This document shows, in pieces, positions 44,902-52,998 of a stretch of 53,973 bases of DNA (positions are counted from its first letter, which is position 1; each line of letters begins with the position of its first letter). The DNA comes from CALSPH01 sp041690035 (lineage in GTDB: Bacteria > Bacteroidota > Bacteroidia > NS11-12g > UBA955): the NCBI GenBank assembly GCA_041690035.1, contig JBDNFC010000004.1, positions 1 to 53,973 of the forward strand, read 5' to 3'. The translations under genes and the position numbers were made by a program. The notes under the pieces are model-generated. The model saw only the letters and a program-made list of their open reading frames with translations, had not been told where the DNA came from and did no database searches.

Positions 44902-45211
44902 TTATTGGATAAAGATTATAGCCAGTAGTTTTTTATTATAAAAAATCTATTTACCATTGGCAAATAATCAGAAAAAAGGAGTAATTTAATTTACCATTTA
45001 GAGCTGCTAAAAAATTATGCAAGTAGTATTATCGAGTAAAAACGAGTATTGCAGCCCTTGATTGGCTCAATAAGAAAAAAAAATAGAAAAAAATACACGC
45101 TATTATTCAAAAAAATATGTTATTTTCATAATTTGGTAAGATTAAATTTTATATTAGCCTTTTAATTGCTAATTTTGCACGTTCTGCGCAATAGGCGCTT
45201 AGAATTTATAA
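44902..45211. other. Intergenic region upstream of infB
   Basis: 310 bp. Near the left end (44929-44945) an AT-only hairpin TTTTTTAT-T-ATAAAAAA may end transcription of the kinase gene but has no GC stem. The direct repeat CGAGTA occurs twice close together (around 45033 and 45043). A -7 promoter box for infB is at 45170-45177. No open reading frame or RNA gene recognised. Confidence 0.5.
45170..45177 (+). promoter_or_regulatory. Putative -7 promoter box TAATTTTG for infB
   Basis: TAnnTTTG match 34 nt before the infB ATG, giving a normal short leader of about 30 nt, in contrast to the leaderless candidates elsewhere in the window. Confidence 0.5.
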
Positions 45212-48025
45212 ATGGCTATAGATAAATCATATAGAATAAACAAAGTTGCTGCTGAACTTAATGTCGGTTTTGAAAAACTGATTGACTACCTAAATCTGAA
45301 TGGATTTAATGTAGATAAAAAAATTACAGCAAAAATAGATGAAGCAATGTTTACTGCATTGCTCAAAGAATACCAATCTGACAAGGATGCTAAGGAAGAA
45401 TCTTTAGCAATAAAAAAACCAATTGTTTTAGAAACTAAGGTATCTATTAAAACAATATCGGCAGAAAAGACAGAAAAGCCATTTATTGAAGAAACTGAAA
45501 TATTAATTAAAAACACTGGAGTAACACCTATTATCACTAAAAAAGAAGAAGTAATAGTAGAAATTATTCCCGAAAAAGAAAGTGAAGTAATACAAGAAAC
45601 AACCCCAACTATAGGCCTAAAGATTTTAGGAAAAATAGATTTAAGCAACACCAAGAAACCAAGCGCTAAGAAAAAAGAGCCCGAAATTAAGGTTGAAAAA
45701 ATAAAAGAAATTGCACCAAAACAAGAAGAAATACAACCCCTTATCCCTATTGAGGAAAAGTCTGTAGAAGTGGAAAAAGTAGCAGAAACACCCATTCAAA
45801 AAGAAGAAAAAGTTATTGAAAAAGTAACACCTCCTTCCGCAGAGCCTCAAACAGTAGATGATGTTATAAAGCCTAAAATGGAAAAATTGGCGGGTTTAAG
45901 CATTATGGGAAAAATGGTGTTACCTGTTGCACCAGAGAAAAGGGCTAGAAAAAAATTAGTTGCTTCATCAGATACAATTGATTTAAAAAATAAGAAAAAA
46001 AGAAAGCGCACGACAGATGGGCCAGTTACGGTAAAACCCAATTTCATAAAAAGACCTGGAACAGCTCCAGGAGCAGCGCCAGGAACAGGCGGATTTAAAA
46101 AAGACAAAACTGAAATTACCGAAAAGGAAATTCAGGATAAAATAAAACGCACATTATCTAAGCTTGATGGAAATAGAAGTAAGACATTAAAGAGCAAGTT
46201 TAGGAAAAAAAGGAGAGATGATCATGAAACCAGTAGAAATGAAATGCTGGATGAAACAGATAAAGAAAAAAATGTACTAAAAGTAACAGAATTTATTAGT
46301 GCCAATGAACTTGCTAACATGATGAATAAGCAAGTAAACGAAGTAATAACAGTTTGTTTTTCATTAGGTATGATGGTTTCTATAAATCAACGCTTAGATG
46401 CTGAAACCATTACAATTGTAGCAGATGAGTTTGGCTATGAAGTTAAATTTGTGGATGCAGAAGCCCAATTAACTTTTGAGGAACAAACAGAAGATGATGA
46501 AACTAACCTATTATCTAGGGCACCAATTGTAACCATAATGGGACACGTAGATCATGGTAAAACAAGCTTGCTTGATTATGTGCGTAACACCAATGTTATT
46601 GCAGGAGAAGCTGGTGGAATAACACAACACATAGGTGCATATGAAGTAACACTAGCAGATGGACAAAAAATCACATTTATTGATACTCCAGGCCACGAGG
46701 CTTTTACTGCCATGAGAGCTAGGGGTGCGCAAGTTACAGATATTGCTATTATTGTAATAGCAGCAGATGACAGCGTTATGCCTCAAACCAGAGAGGCAAT
46801 AAGCCATGCTCAAGCAGCAGGAGTGCCAATGGTATTTGCATTTAACAAGATAGATAAACCTGGAGCTAATTCTGAAAAAATACGAGAGGAACTATCAAAA
46901 ATGAATATTTTGGTAGAAGAATGGGGCGGTAAATTTCAAACCCAAGAAATATCTGCAAAACAAGGACTAAACATTGATAAATTATTAGAAAAAGTATTGC
47001 TAGAGGCAGAATATTTAGATTTAAAAGCCAATCCTAATAGACTTGCAGCTGGTACTATAGTGGAAGCAAAATTAGATAAAGGCAGAGGAATTGTTACCAC
47101 AGTATTGGTTCAAAATGGAACCCTAAATATTGGAGACCACCTTGTAGCTGGTGGATATTATGGTAAGGTAAAAGCCCTGTTTAATGAAAGAAACACAAGA
47201 AGCGAAGAAGCAGGCCCAGCAACCCCTATAGCTTTATTAGGTTTTAATGGTGCACCTACTGCAGGAGATAAATTTCAAGCTTTTGAAACAGAATCTGAGG
47301 CAAAAGAATTAGCAAATAAGCGTCAGCAATTGATTAGAGAGCAAGGCATAAGAACCACTAAACACATTACCCTTGACGAAATAGGAAGAAGATTAGCTGT
47401 TGGGAACTTTAAAGAGTTAAAATTAATTGTCAAAGGAGATGTTGATGGATCAGTAGAAGCCTTATCGGATTCATTACTAAAATTAACTTCTGAACAAATT
47501 GCTGTAAACGTAATTCATAAAGCAGTAGGGCAAATTACAGAGTCAGATATTATGCTTGCATCAGCATCAGATGCTATTATCGTTGGTTTCCAAGTTAGGC
47601 CATCGCCAAGTGCCAAAAAATTAGCCGAAGAAGAACAGATAGACATCAGACATTATTCTATCATTTATAAAGCAATAGAAGAAATAAAAGCTGCCATCGA
47701 AGGTATGTTGGAGCCAGATATTATAGAAAAGGTAATTGGCAATATTCAAGTAAGAGAAGTATTTAACATCACTAAAGTAGGTATTGTTGCAGGTGCATAT
47801 GTTACCGATGGCAAAGTAAATAGAAATTCTAAGGTGCGCGTTATAAGAGATGGAGTGGTGATGCATGATGGCGGAATAGATACCTTGAAACGCTTTAAAG
47901 AAGATGTAAAAGATGTTGCAAAAGGGTTTGAATGCGGTATTTCTATCAGAAATTATAAAGATTTGCAGGTAGATGATAACATAGAAGTTTACGAGATAGA
48001 GATTGTAAAAAGAAAGTTAAAATAA
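45212..48025 (+). CDS. infB: Translation initiation factor IF-2
   Basis: GTPase that places initiator tRNA on the 30S subunit and promotes subunit joining. 937 residues. N-terminal IF2_N module (YRINKVAAELNVGFEKLIDYL), a long lysine/glutamate-rich linker (about 70-300) with a PGTAPGAAPGTGG patch, a second IF2_N-like segment (about 360-410), then the G domain: GHVDHGKTSL (about 446), DTPGHEAF, NKIDKPGAN and SAKQG. Domains II, III and IV follow (KGDVDGSVEALSD, REVFNITKVGIVAGAYV). Usually found with rimP and nusA, but here preceded by an unrelated kinase gene and its own promoter. Confidence 0.98.
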   Translation: MAIDKSYRINKVAAELNVGFEKLIDYLNLNGFNVDKKITAKIDEAMFTALLKEYQSDKDAKEESLAIKKPIVLETKVSIKTISAEKTEKPFIEETEILIKNTGVTPIITKKEEVIVEIIPEKESEVIQETTPTIGLKILGKIDLSNTKKPSAKKKEPEIKVEKIKEIAPKQEEIQPLIPIEEKSVEVEKVAETPIQKEEKVIEKVTPPSAEPQTVDDVIKPKMEKLAGLSIMGKMVLPVAPEKRARKKLVASSDTIDLKNKKKRKRTTDGPVTVKPNFIKRPGTAPGAAPGTGGFKKDKTEITEKEIQDKIKRTLSKLDGNRSKTLKSKFRKKRRDDHETSRNEMLDETDKEKNVLKVTEFISANELANMMNKQVNEVITVCFSLGMMVSINQRLDAETITIVADEFGYEVKFVDAEAQLTFEEQTEDDETNLLSRAPIVTIMGHVDHGKTSLLDYVRNTNVIAGEAGGITQHIGAYEVTLADGQKITFIDTPGHEAFTAMRARGAQVTDIAIIVIAADDSVMPQTREAISHAQAAGVPMVFAFNKIDKPGANSEKIREELSKMNILVEEWGGKFQTQEISAKQGLNIDKLLEKVLLEAEYLDLKANPNRLAAGTIVEAKLDKGRGIVTTVLVQNGTLNIGDHLVAGGYYGKVKALFNERNTRSEEAGPATPIALLGFNGAPTAGDKFQAFETESEAKELANKRQQLIREQGIRTTKHITLDEIGRRLAVGNFKELKLIVKGDVDGSVEALSDSLLKLTSEQIAVNVIHKAVGQITESDIMLASASDAIIVGFQVRPSPSAKKLAEEEQIDIRHYSIIYKAIEEIKAAIEGMLEPDIIEKVIGNIQVREVFNITKVGIVAGAYVTDGKVNRNSKVRVIRDGVVMHDGGIDTLKRFKEDVKDVAKGFECGISIRNYKDLQVDDNIEVYEIEIVKRKLK

Positions 48026-48138
48026 TTTTTTAGAAACAATCTTGGTGCGCAAGAATTAGTTTACTATACGCTGCGGATTATTGCATTATTAACCATACAA
48101 AATATTATTTCAATAAGCAGATTTTTTTATTAAATATT

Positions 48139-48522
48139 ATGAAAGAAACTAAATTCTCTTTCGCGAAAAGATTAAAAAGCTTCTCTTATGCATTTAATGG
48201 ATTAAAAATATTATTAAAAGAAGAACAAAATTCAAGAATTCATACTGTAGGTGCAATATTGGCTATTATTCTTTCTTTTGTTTTAAAAATAAGTCTATTA
48301 GAATGGATGGCGATCATCTTTGCAATTGGTATTGTATTTATCATTGAATTAGTAAATACAGCGATTGAACACATTGCTAATTTTATTTCACCTGAAAAAA
48401 ATATTCAAATAAAAATCATTAAAGACCTTGCAGCAGCAGCTGTATTAATAAGTGCCATTATTGCTATAATTATTGGCAGTATAGTATTTCTACCTAAAAT
48501 AAAAGACTATTTCACGGCTTAA
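48139..48522 (+). CDS. dgkA: Diacylglycerol kinase, prokaryotic DgkA type
   Basis: 127 residues, three membrane helices, inner membrane. It recycles diacylglycerol, or phosphorylates undecaprenol as in Gram-positive homologues. Motifs: KSFSYAFNGLKILLKEEQNSRIH at the N-terminal amphipathic region, IELVNTAIEHIAN (the catalytic/metal-binding E-x-NTAIE) and IKDLAAAAVLISAII. In Bacteroidota either lipid substrate is possible. It starts 113 nt after infB and its stop lies 11 nt inside the convergent GIN lipoprotein gene. Confidence 0.93.
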   Translation: MKETKFSFAKRLKSFSYAFNGLKILLKEEQNSRIHTVGAILAIILSFVLKISLLEWMAIIFAIGIVFIIELVNTAIEHIANFISPEKNIQIKIIKDLAAAAVLISAIIAIIIGSIVFLPKIKDYFTA

Positions 48523-49249
48523 GAATCATTTTGCCACTCCCTTTTTCTAAAACATCTTTAAATACCAAAGGTTCAAACTTATAGAATAAATTTCCTTTCC
48601 CAAAAATACTAATCCCCATCCTATTTTGTGCTTGAAAATATGAATCTGAAAGGCTAAAGCTATAAAAATAGGCATCAGAAATTAAAAAATCGGGAGCTAT
48701 AAAAGCGGCCGTTTGCTCTACAGTACCAGCCATAATAATGCAGCTACCAGCAACCGTTAAGTTGCCCACATTTTTACACCTAAAAGTAAGCCAATCGGCA
48801 TTTACCAATAATTTAACATCATTTGTGCCATTGTGCTGTACATCTATTTTCGTGCTATTTAACCTAAATGTATCCTTACATTTAATACTTCCATCACCAT
48901 TAATAGTAATTAAATTAAAACTTTTGCAGTGCAATTTAATTTTTATTCTTGTGCCATATTTGCGCACCCAATTAAACTTATTTTCATCTTTTATTACTAA
49001 TTCACCATTTACAATTGCTGTTTTAATTTTTGGCAAAAGATTTTTTGAGTATGATATTTCTATAAAATTGACCGTGTCAGGATAGAGTATAACATCTGTT
49101 TCGTGATTTATAGCTATTTTGCTAAAATCACCTAATGGCCTAATTACACTGCTAACAACACCACTCGATTTAATAAAATCGGGTGCATTTTCCTTATTAC
49201 AAGAAATTAGTAGAAAAAAAAGAATGAAAATAATCTTATTTTTTACCAT
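48512..49249 (-). CDS. GIN-domain (DUF2807) lipoprotein
   Basis: 245 residues. Lipobox in FLLISCNKE (Cys17), so a lipid-anchored envelope protein. The body matches the DUF2807 head GIN-type auto-transporter adhesin fold, a right-handed beta-helix of repeated short strands: FSKIAINHETDVILYP, KIKTAIVNGELVIKDEN, LITINGDGSIKCKD, KIDVQHNGTNDVKL. Function in the phylum unknown; surface attachment or carbohydrate binding is guessed in the literature. It overlaps the upstream PagL-like gene by 14 nt and is thus probably co-expressed with it. Confidence 0.82.
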   Translation of the reverse strand: MVKNKIIFILFFLLISCNKENAPDFIKSSGVVSSVIRPLGDFSKIAINHETDVILYPDTVNFIEISYSKNLLPKIKTAIVNGELVIKDENKFNWVRKYGTRIKIKLHCKSFNLITINGDGSIKCKDTFRLNSTKIDVQHNGTNDVKLLVNADWLTFRCKNVGNLTVAGSCIIMAGTVEQTAAFIAPDFLISDAYFYSFSLSDSYFQAQNRMGISIFGKGNLFYKFEPLVFKDVLEKGSGKMILKP

Positions 49250-50315
49250 AAATTCTATATCCTATTCCCCACATAAAATAGTCTGCTACGCTCAAATGGG
49301 TTTTTAATTTTACAAATGCATTAAAACGAGCGGTTGCATAATAATTAAACCCTACCGAAAAATAATATTTTCTTTTAACAGGTAGCGGCTTTATAGTGTA
49401 AACTCCTATATCTGCTATGGCTCCTATTTTTCCAACCCTCCACTCATAGCCTACTCTAAATGCATGTTCTGCTATTTGCTTTAATTTAACATTGGTTAAG
49501 CTGCTTGGCTCAAATAATTGATATGGGTATGAATAATCTAAGCAAAAATCTGTGCCAAATCTAAAATTTAGCCCTGGCTTTCTTTGCAAAGTATATTCGG
49601 CAGAAATGGCATAAATATACAATCTTTTTTTATCATCAATGGTAGCCTGTTTGCTGGCAACTCCCATCATAATTCGCCAATTATTTTTATCTTGATTGGC
49701 AATATTTACTCTCATTTTAGTCTTTAATTTTTTTTGCGGAATATAATGCAAACCAATGCCAATATGAGGTGTATTTATTCCTAAATTTGGTTTTTTAAAA
49801 TTTCCGTTAGAAAAATGTGTTAAACCAATAGAGGAATTAAAAATAAGCTGTTGAGTAATTTTATAATCATGAGTTATCATAAATTGCATACTTCCATTAA
49901 GATTACTGCCTATGGCAGTGTTTTTGGTATTGTTGGGAAAGCTAAAAGGTTTAGAAATGTAACCTATTCCTACCCCATATCTTATTCTTAATTGGTAGTT
50001 CTCTTGTTTGATTAAATTACTTTCAAAATGAGGAATAAAACCTAAAACATTTCCTAAAATATTAGGCTTACCCATATACAAAAAAATAAAAGTATACCCA
50101 AAAGCTACATTTTTAAAAGGCTTAGCAGTTCGCTCTCCAATTAATTGCTTTCTGATTTCAAATCCTGCAACATGTGCTTTCATTTGTTGCATTTCTTTAT
50201 TATGATTAATCAAAAAGCCAGATAGCAGATTAATGCCAATGGTGCTTTGGGCATTTAATACCCTACTAATGAGCAATGTTAGAATTAAAAAAAATATGCC
50301 AAAATGTGTTTTCAA
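49236..50315 (-). CDS. Acyloxyacyl hydrolase / PagL-like lipid A deacylase, outer membrane
   Basis: 359 residues with signal peptide (cleavage after VLNA, about 22). Strand-rich barrel in the middle and C-terminal part with a terminal GIGYRIYGKK. The segment GLTHFSNGNFKKPNLGIN (H167, S169, N170) matches the PagL active-site block, in which His and Ser two residues apart act with a downstream acid. At the place of the PagL glutamate (E140 in Pseudomonas, 12 residues after Ser) this protein has Asn181. It would remove an acyl chain from lipid A in the outer membrane. TTG start at 50315. Operon with the GIN lipoprotein; a 27-bp palindrome sits upstream. Confidence 0.78.
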   Translation of the reverse strand: MKTHFGIFFLILTLLISRVLNAQSTIGINLLSGFLINHNKEMQQMKAHVAGFEIRKQLIGERTAKPFKNVAFGYTFIFLYMGKPNILGNVLGFIPHFESNLIKQENYQLRIRYGVGIGYISKPFSFPNNTKNTAIGSNLNGSMQFMITHDYKITQQLIFNSSIGLTHFSNGNFKKPNLGINTPHIGIGLHYIPQKKLKTKMRVNIANQDKNNWRIMMGVASKQATIDDKKRLYIYAISAEYTLQRKPGLNFRFGTDFCLDYSYPYQLFEPSSLTNVKLKQIAEHAFRVGYEWRVGKIGAIADIGVYTIKPLPVKRKYYFSVGFNYYATARFNAFVKLKTHLSVADYFMWGIGYRIYGKK

Positions 50316-50332
50316 TATGTTTACAAATTACT

Positions 50333-50340
50333 CAAAAATA
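50333..50340 (-). promoter_or_regulatory. Putative -7 promoter box TATTTTTG for the PagL-like operon
   Basis: Minus-strand TAnnTTTG match 17 nt before the TTG at 50315. The palindrome at 50345-50371 begins 4 nt further upstream and therefore covers the spacer and -33 region of this promoter. Confidence 0.45.
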
Positions 50341-50344
50341 TTTA

Positions 50345-50371
50345 ATATTGTAAAAAATATTTTTACAATAT
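50345..50371. promoter_or_regulatory. Perfect 27-bp palindrome, candidate operator between divergent PagL-like and GNAT genes
   Basis: Arms ATATTGTAAAAA (50345-50356) and TTTTTACAATAT (50360-50371) with a 3-nt centre ATA. It fills nearly half of the 56-bp divergent gap, ends one base before the GNAT ATG and abuts the -7 box of the PagL-like operon. The TTGTAAA...TTTACAA core looks like a MarR/TetR-type dimer site. As a hairpin it would also form at the 5' end of the GNAT mRNA. Confidence 0.6.
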
Positions 50372-50800
50372 ATGATTTCTTTTAAAATTATCCCAAAAAT
50401 AGATATCAATATCATTATACCCTTAATCAAATTATTGCCAAATGCATCAGACGAGGCTACAATTACAAAAAGATTGAGCGAAATGATTCATCAAAATTAT
50501 GAATGTGTTGGAGTTTATGACAAAGAAAAGCTGATAGGATGTGCAGGACTTTGGATACAAACAAGGCACTATGCTGGCAGAAGCCTAGAACCAGACCATG
50601 TGATTATATTGCCAGCATATAGAGATCAAGAAATAGGTACTAAACTGGGTAAATACCTTATAGCGTATGCTAAAGAAAAAGGCTGCGATGCTGCCGAACT
50701 AAATTGCTATATACCCAATATAGCAGGGCAAAAATTTTGGCAAAAATTAGGGTATCAAAAAATAGGATACCATTATATTATCACAAATCTTAATGATTAA
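50372..50800 (+). CDS. GNAT-family N-acetyltransferase
   Basis: 142 residues, the whole being one GNAT domain. Acetyl-CoA motif A: VIILPAYRDQEIGTKLGKYLIAYAKEKGCDAAELNCYI (R/Q-x-x-G-x-G-like RDQEIGTKL), motif B region NIAGQKFWQKLGYQKIGYHYI. Cytosolic, substrate unknown. It diverges from the PagL-like operon across a palindrome and its stop overlaps by 4 nt (TTAA) the stop of the convergent subtilase gene. Confidence 0.88.
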   Translation: MISFKIIPKIDINIIIPLIKLLPNASDEATITKRLSEMIHQNYECVGVYDKEKLIGCAGLWIQTRHYAGRSLEPDHVIILPAYRDQEIGTKLGKYLIAYAKEKGCDAAELNCYIPNIAGQKFWQKLGYQKIGYHYIITNLND

Positions 50801-52497
50801 TAAATCATCACCTTTGTTTTCAATACTGTTCCATCTTCTAATAAGATATTGCATAATATCAGCCCATTTGCATTAAAAATATTTAGATTCGACAACTTCA
50901 CTGTGCTTATTTGTTGTGCATTAGTATTCTGCCATTGATATAGTAATTGACCAGTAACAGAAATACATTGAATATTTTTAATACTTTGCATTTCATTTAC
51001 AGAAATGGTAAAGTTACCATTGTTTGGGTTTGGCAATATTGTAGCGGCTTGCTGCACAAAGGGTAAATTACTGCTAATATTTTGTCCTTGCAATGTGCAC
51101 CACTTTTCTACTTCTACTAAAGTTTTGTAATAATTAACTCTTCCACCAGTTACTGTAATATTCTTAAGTGTTTGATTGCTATCTATACCGTCAAGTATCC
51201 ATTTATTTGCAAGCAATGAAGCGGCTTTAGGGTCGTTTTTAGCTAAAGTCGTAAAGTTGCTGCAGGCATAGTTATAAATTAAACCCGTGAGTCCTGCCAC
51301 TATTGGTGCAGCCCCGCTAGTGCCACTAAATGATTTATAAAGGTTTCCGTTGCTTGCTTGATGCGCTTTTGCACAGAGTGAATATGAACCTTCGCCTGGC
51401 GCTGCAATATCTACATGCACTGCATCGTAGGCTGCATTTGACGATCTTCTATCTGTACCCGCATTTACATTGGTTACCATAATTAAATGTTCGCTTGGGC
51501 ACATGGTTGGCAAATCTCCAATATCGCTTATGTTTATAGCTTGATTTGCAGTAGCTCCAAAAGTGCTTATGCCATATTTTCCTAAAGTGTCAAAAAAAGC
51601 ACACCAAAGGGGGGCACTGCTAGGATAAACACCGCTCACACCCCAAGAACAATTTAGTGCCACGACATAAGCGCCTTGTGCACCATTGCTGGATAAATAG
51701 CGCTTTTTTTGTTGCAATACGTAGTCAAAAGCTATAATATTATCTGCTTCTGTTCGTGAACCACCAAGTACGGTCATAATTTTTACATTCCAATTAGCAC
51801 CAGAAATGCCAATGCCATTATTGCCATCTGCTCCCAATATGCCTGCTACTGATGTGCCGTGAATTGCTTTTTCATCATTATCTACTATATTAGGGCTATT
51901 TGTATAGCTGTTCCAACCATAATAATCATCCGTATATCCATTGCCATCATTGTCTATTCCATCATGTGGAATTTCTCCTCTATTGCGCCATATATTGTTT
52001 TGTATATCAATATGACTTGTATCTAAACCATCATCTATCATTGCCAAAACGATGGTGTCTCCAGAACGTGTTGTGCCTCCTATCGCTTTTTCCCAAGCTT
52101 TAAACGCGTGCACTAAATCGAAAAAAGATTGATTTACAATTTCTGGATCATTTGGCAGGAGTGAGCGCAGTTGGGTATAGTGATTTTTTTGAATTACACT
52201 AATTTTTGTGCCAAACTGTTCCCTTAGATTTGCCATCATTTTATCCTCGTTTAAACTAGTATTATCAAAGTGTATCGTGTAAATACCTTGCGCTAATAGA
52301 CTTACATTTTGCACGTTATTGGCTTTTTTTATTTTAACGATATCGTTATTGTCAGCTATTTTTGCAATTAATTGCCCTTTTACATACAGGGTCGAAGCAT
52401 TGTTTAATTGCGGTGCCAAGCCCTGCGCAAACAAACTGCCCTTTAAAAAAACCAATATAATGGAAACAAGCGTAACGAAATCTTTTCTACTTTTCAT
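50797..52497 (-). CDS. Secreted S8 subtilisin-like protease with T9SS sorting domain
   Basis: 566 residues. Signal peptide 1-25 (ending FAQ), a propeptide-like segment (about 30-120), then the S8 domain with catalytic Asp155 in MIDDGLD, His213 in HGTSVAGI and Ser394 in GTSGAAP (the residue after Ser is Gly rather than the common Met or Phe). A calcium-loop-like DGIDNDGNGYTDD lies at 179-191. The last 80 residues are a T9SS sorting domain (ILPNPNNGNFTISV). The mature enzyme should be released or attached at the surface as an extracellular endopeptidase. ATG 52497, -7 box 20 nt upstream. Confidence 0.92.
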   Translation of the reverse strand: MKSRKDFVTLVSIILVFLKGSLFAQGLAPQLNNASTLYVKGQLIAKIADNNDIVKIKKANNVQNVSLLAQGIYTIHFDNTSLNEDKMMANLREQFGTKISVIQKNHYTQLRSLLPNDPEIVNQSFFDLVHAFKAWEKAIGGTTRSGDTIVLAMIDDGLDTSHIDIQNNIWRNRGEIPHDGIDNDGNGYTDDYYGWNSYTNSPNIVDNDEKAIHGTSVAGILGADGNNGIGISGANWNVKIMTVLGGSRTEADNIIAFDYVLQQKKRYLSSNGAQGAYVVALNCSWGVSGVYPSSAPLWCAFFDTLGKYGISTFGATANQAINISDIGDLPTMCPSEHLIMVTNVNAGTDRRSSNAAYDAVHVDIAAPGEGSYSLCAKAHQASNGNLYKSFSGTSGAAPIVAGLTGLIYNYACSNFTTLAKNDPKAASLLANKWILDGIDSNQTLKNITVTGGRVNYYKTLVEVEKWCTLQGQNISSNLPFVQQAATILPNPNNGNFTISVNEMQSIKNIQCISVTGQLLYQWQNTNAQQISTVKLSNLNIFNANGLILCNILLEDGTVLKTKVMIY

Positions 52498-52517
52498 ATA
52501 TCTTATAAATTATATTA

Positions 52518-52525
52518 CAAATATA
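52518..52525 (-). promoter_or_regulatory. Putative -7 promoter box TATATTTG for the subtilase gene
   Basis: Minus-strand TAnnTTTG match 20 nt before the ATG at 52497. A partial -33 GTTG lies 20 nt upstream of it. Confidence 0.45.
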
Positions 52526-52944
52526 TTCATTTTCTTAACAAAAAACAACAATGAATAATAAATTGACAACCATAATTTTTTTTTTGAACTGTTTTTAAAA
52601 CAATTCGGTTTCAAAACCATCTGTAATCTTTTTAATAATTTCATAATCAAGTTTATCTTTAGGCTTATTTAACAATTATCTATCTTGGCCTAATTGTGCA
52701 TTATAATATATCATCTTTAATTCCGTTTTCTAATTTATATTTAACTTTTGTATATAGTTAATATTAAAGTTTGTTATCAAACCGCAGCCTATCTTAATTT
52801 TAAAAATTATTATGTTATCAAAAATATCAAATTTTTTTTGGCCAAATTCTAAATCTGCACCACTTTTGAGATTGAACTTTATAACCAAAAGAAACAATAT
52901 TTTATAAAATTTCTTCAAAAAAATCAATCACAATTGGCTAAAAC
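52526..52944. other. AT-rich intergenic region, possible coding remnant
   Basis: About 420 bp with no convincing gene. A 26-codon minus-strand frame at 52595-52675 ends LDYEIIKKITDGFETELF and reads like the C-terminus of a protein, but has a stop just upstream. A 65-codon minus-strand frame (52730-52927) is rich in F, I, K and N and looks like chance. Confidence 0.45.
52595..52675 (-). pseudogene. Possible 3' remnant of a lost gene
   Basis: 26 codons from TTG 52675 to TAA. The composition (KPKDKLDYEIIKKITDGF) is protein-like rather than random AT sequence, but there is no domain I can name and the frame is closed directly upstream. It could equally be a tiny unrecognised peptide. Confidence 0.2.
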
Positions 52945-52981
52945 AAAAAAACCGCCTTGTGTTTAACAAGGCGGTTTTTTT
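52945..52981 (-). terminator. Rho-independent terminator of the OmpA-family gene
   Basis: Perfect stem of 16 bp: AAAAAAACCGCCTTGT pairs with ACAAGGCGGTTTTTTT around the loop GTTTA. On the minus strand the GC-rich stem is followed by a T-run, 18 nt after the OmpA stop. The flanking A and T runs let it work in both directions. Confidence 0.88.
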
Positions 52982-52998
52982 GATGAAATTTATTGGTA

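Noticed and set aside
44929..44945. Rho-independent terminator after the ABC1 kinase gene
   Set aside because: The hairpin is composed only of A and T with a 1-nt loop; too weak to call.
45286..45795. 169-codon antisense frame within infB
   Set aside because: Mirror of the lysine/glutamate-rich IF-2 linker; serine/isoleucine/phenylalanine-rich low complexity, no start context, no family resemblance.
52730..52927. 65-codon minus-strand frame
   Set aside because: Composition almost only F, I, K, L, N as expected from AT-rich noncoding DNA; no promoter and no homology I can recognise.
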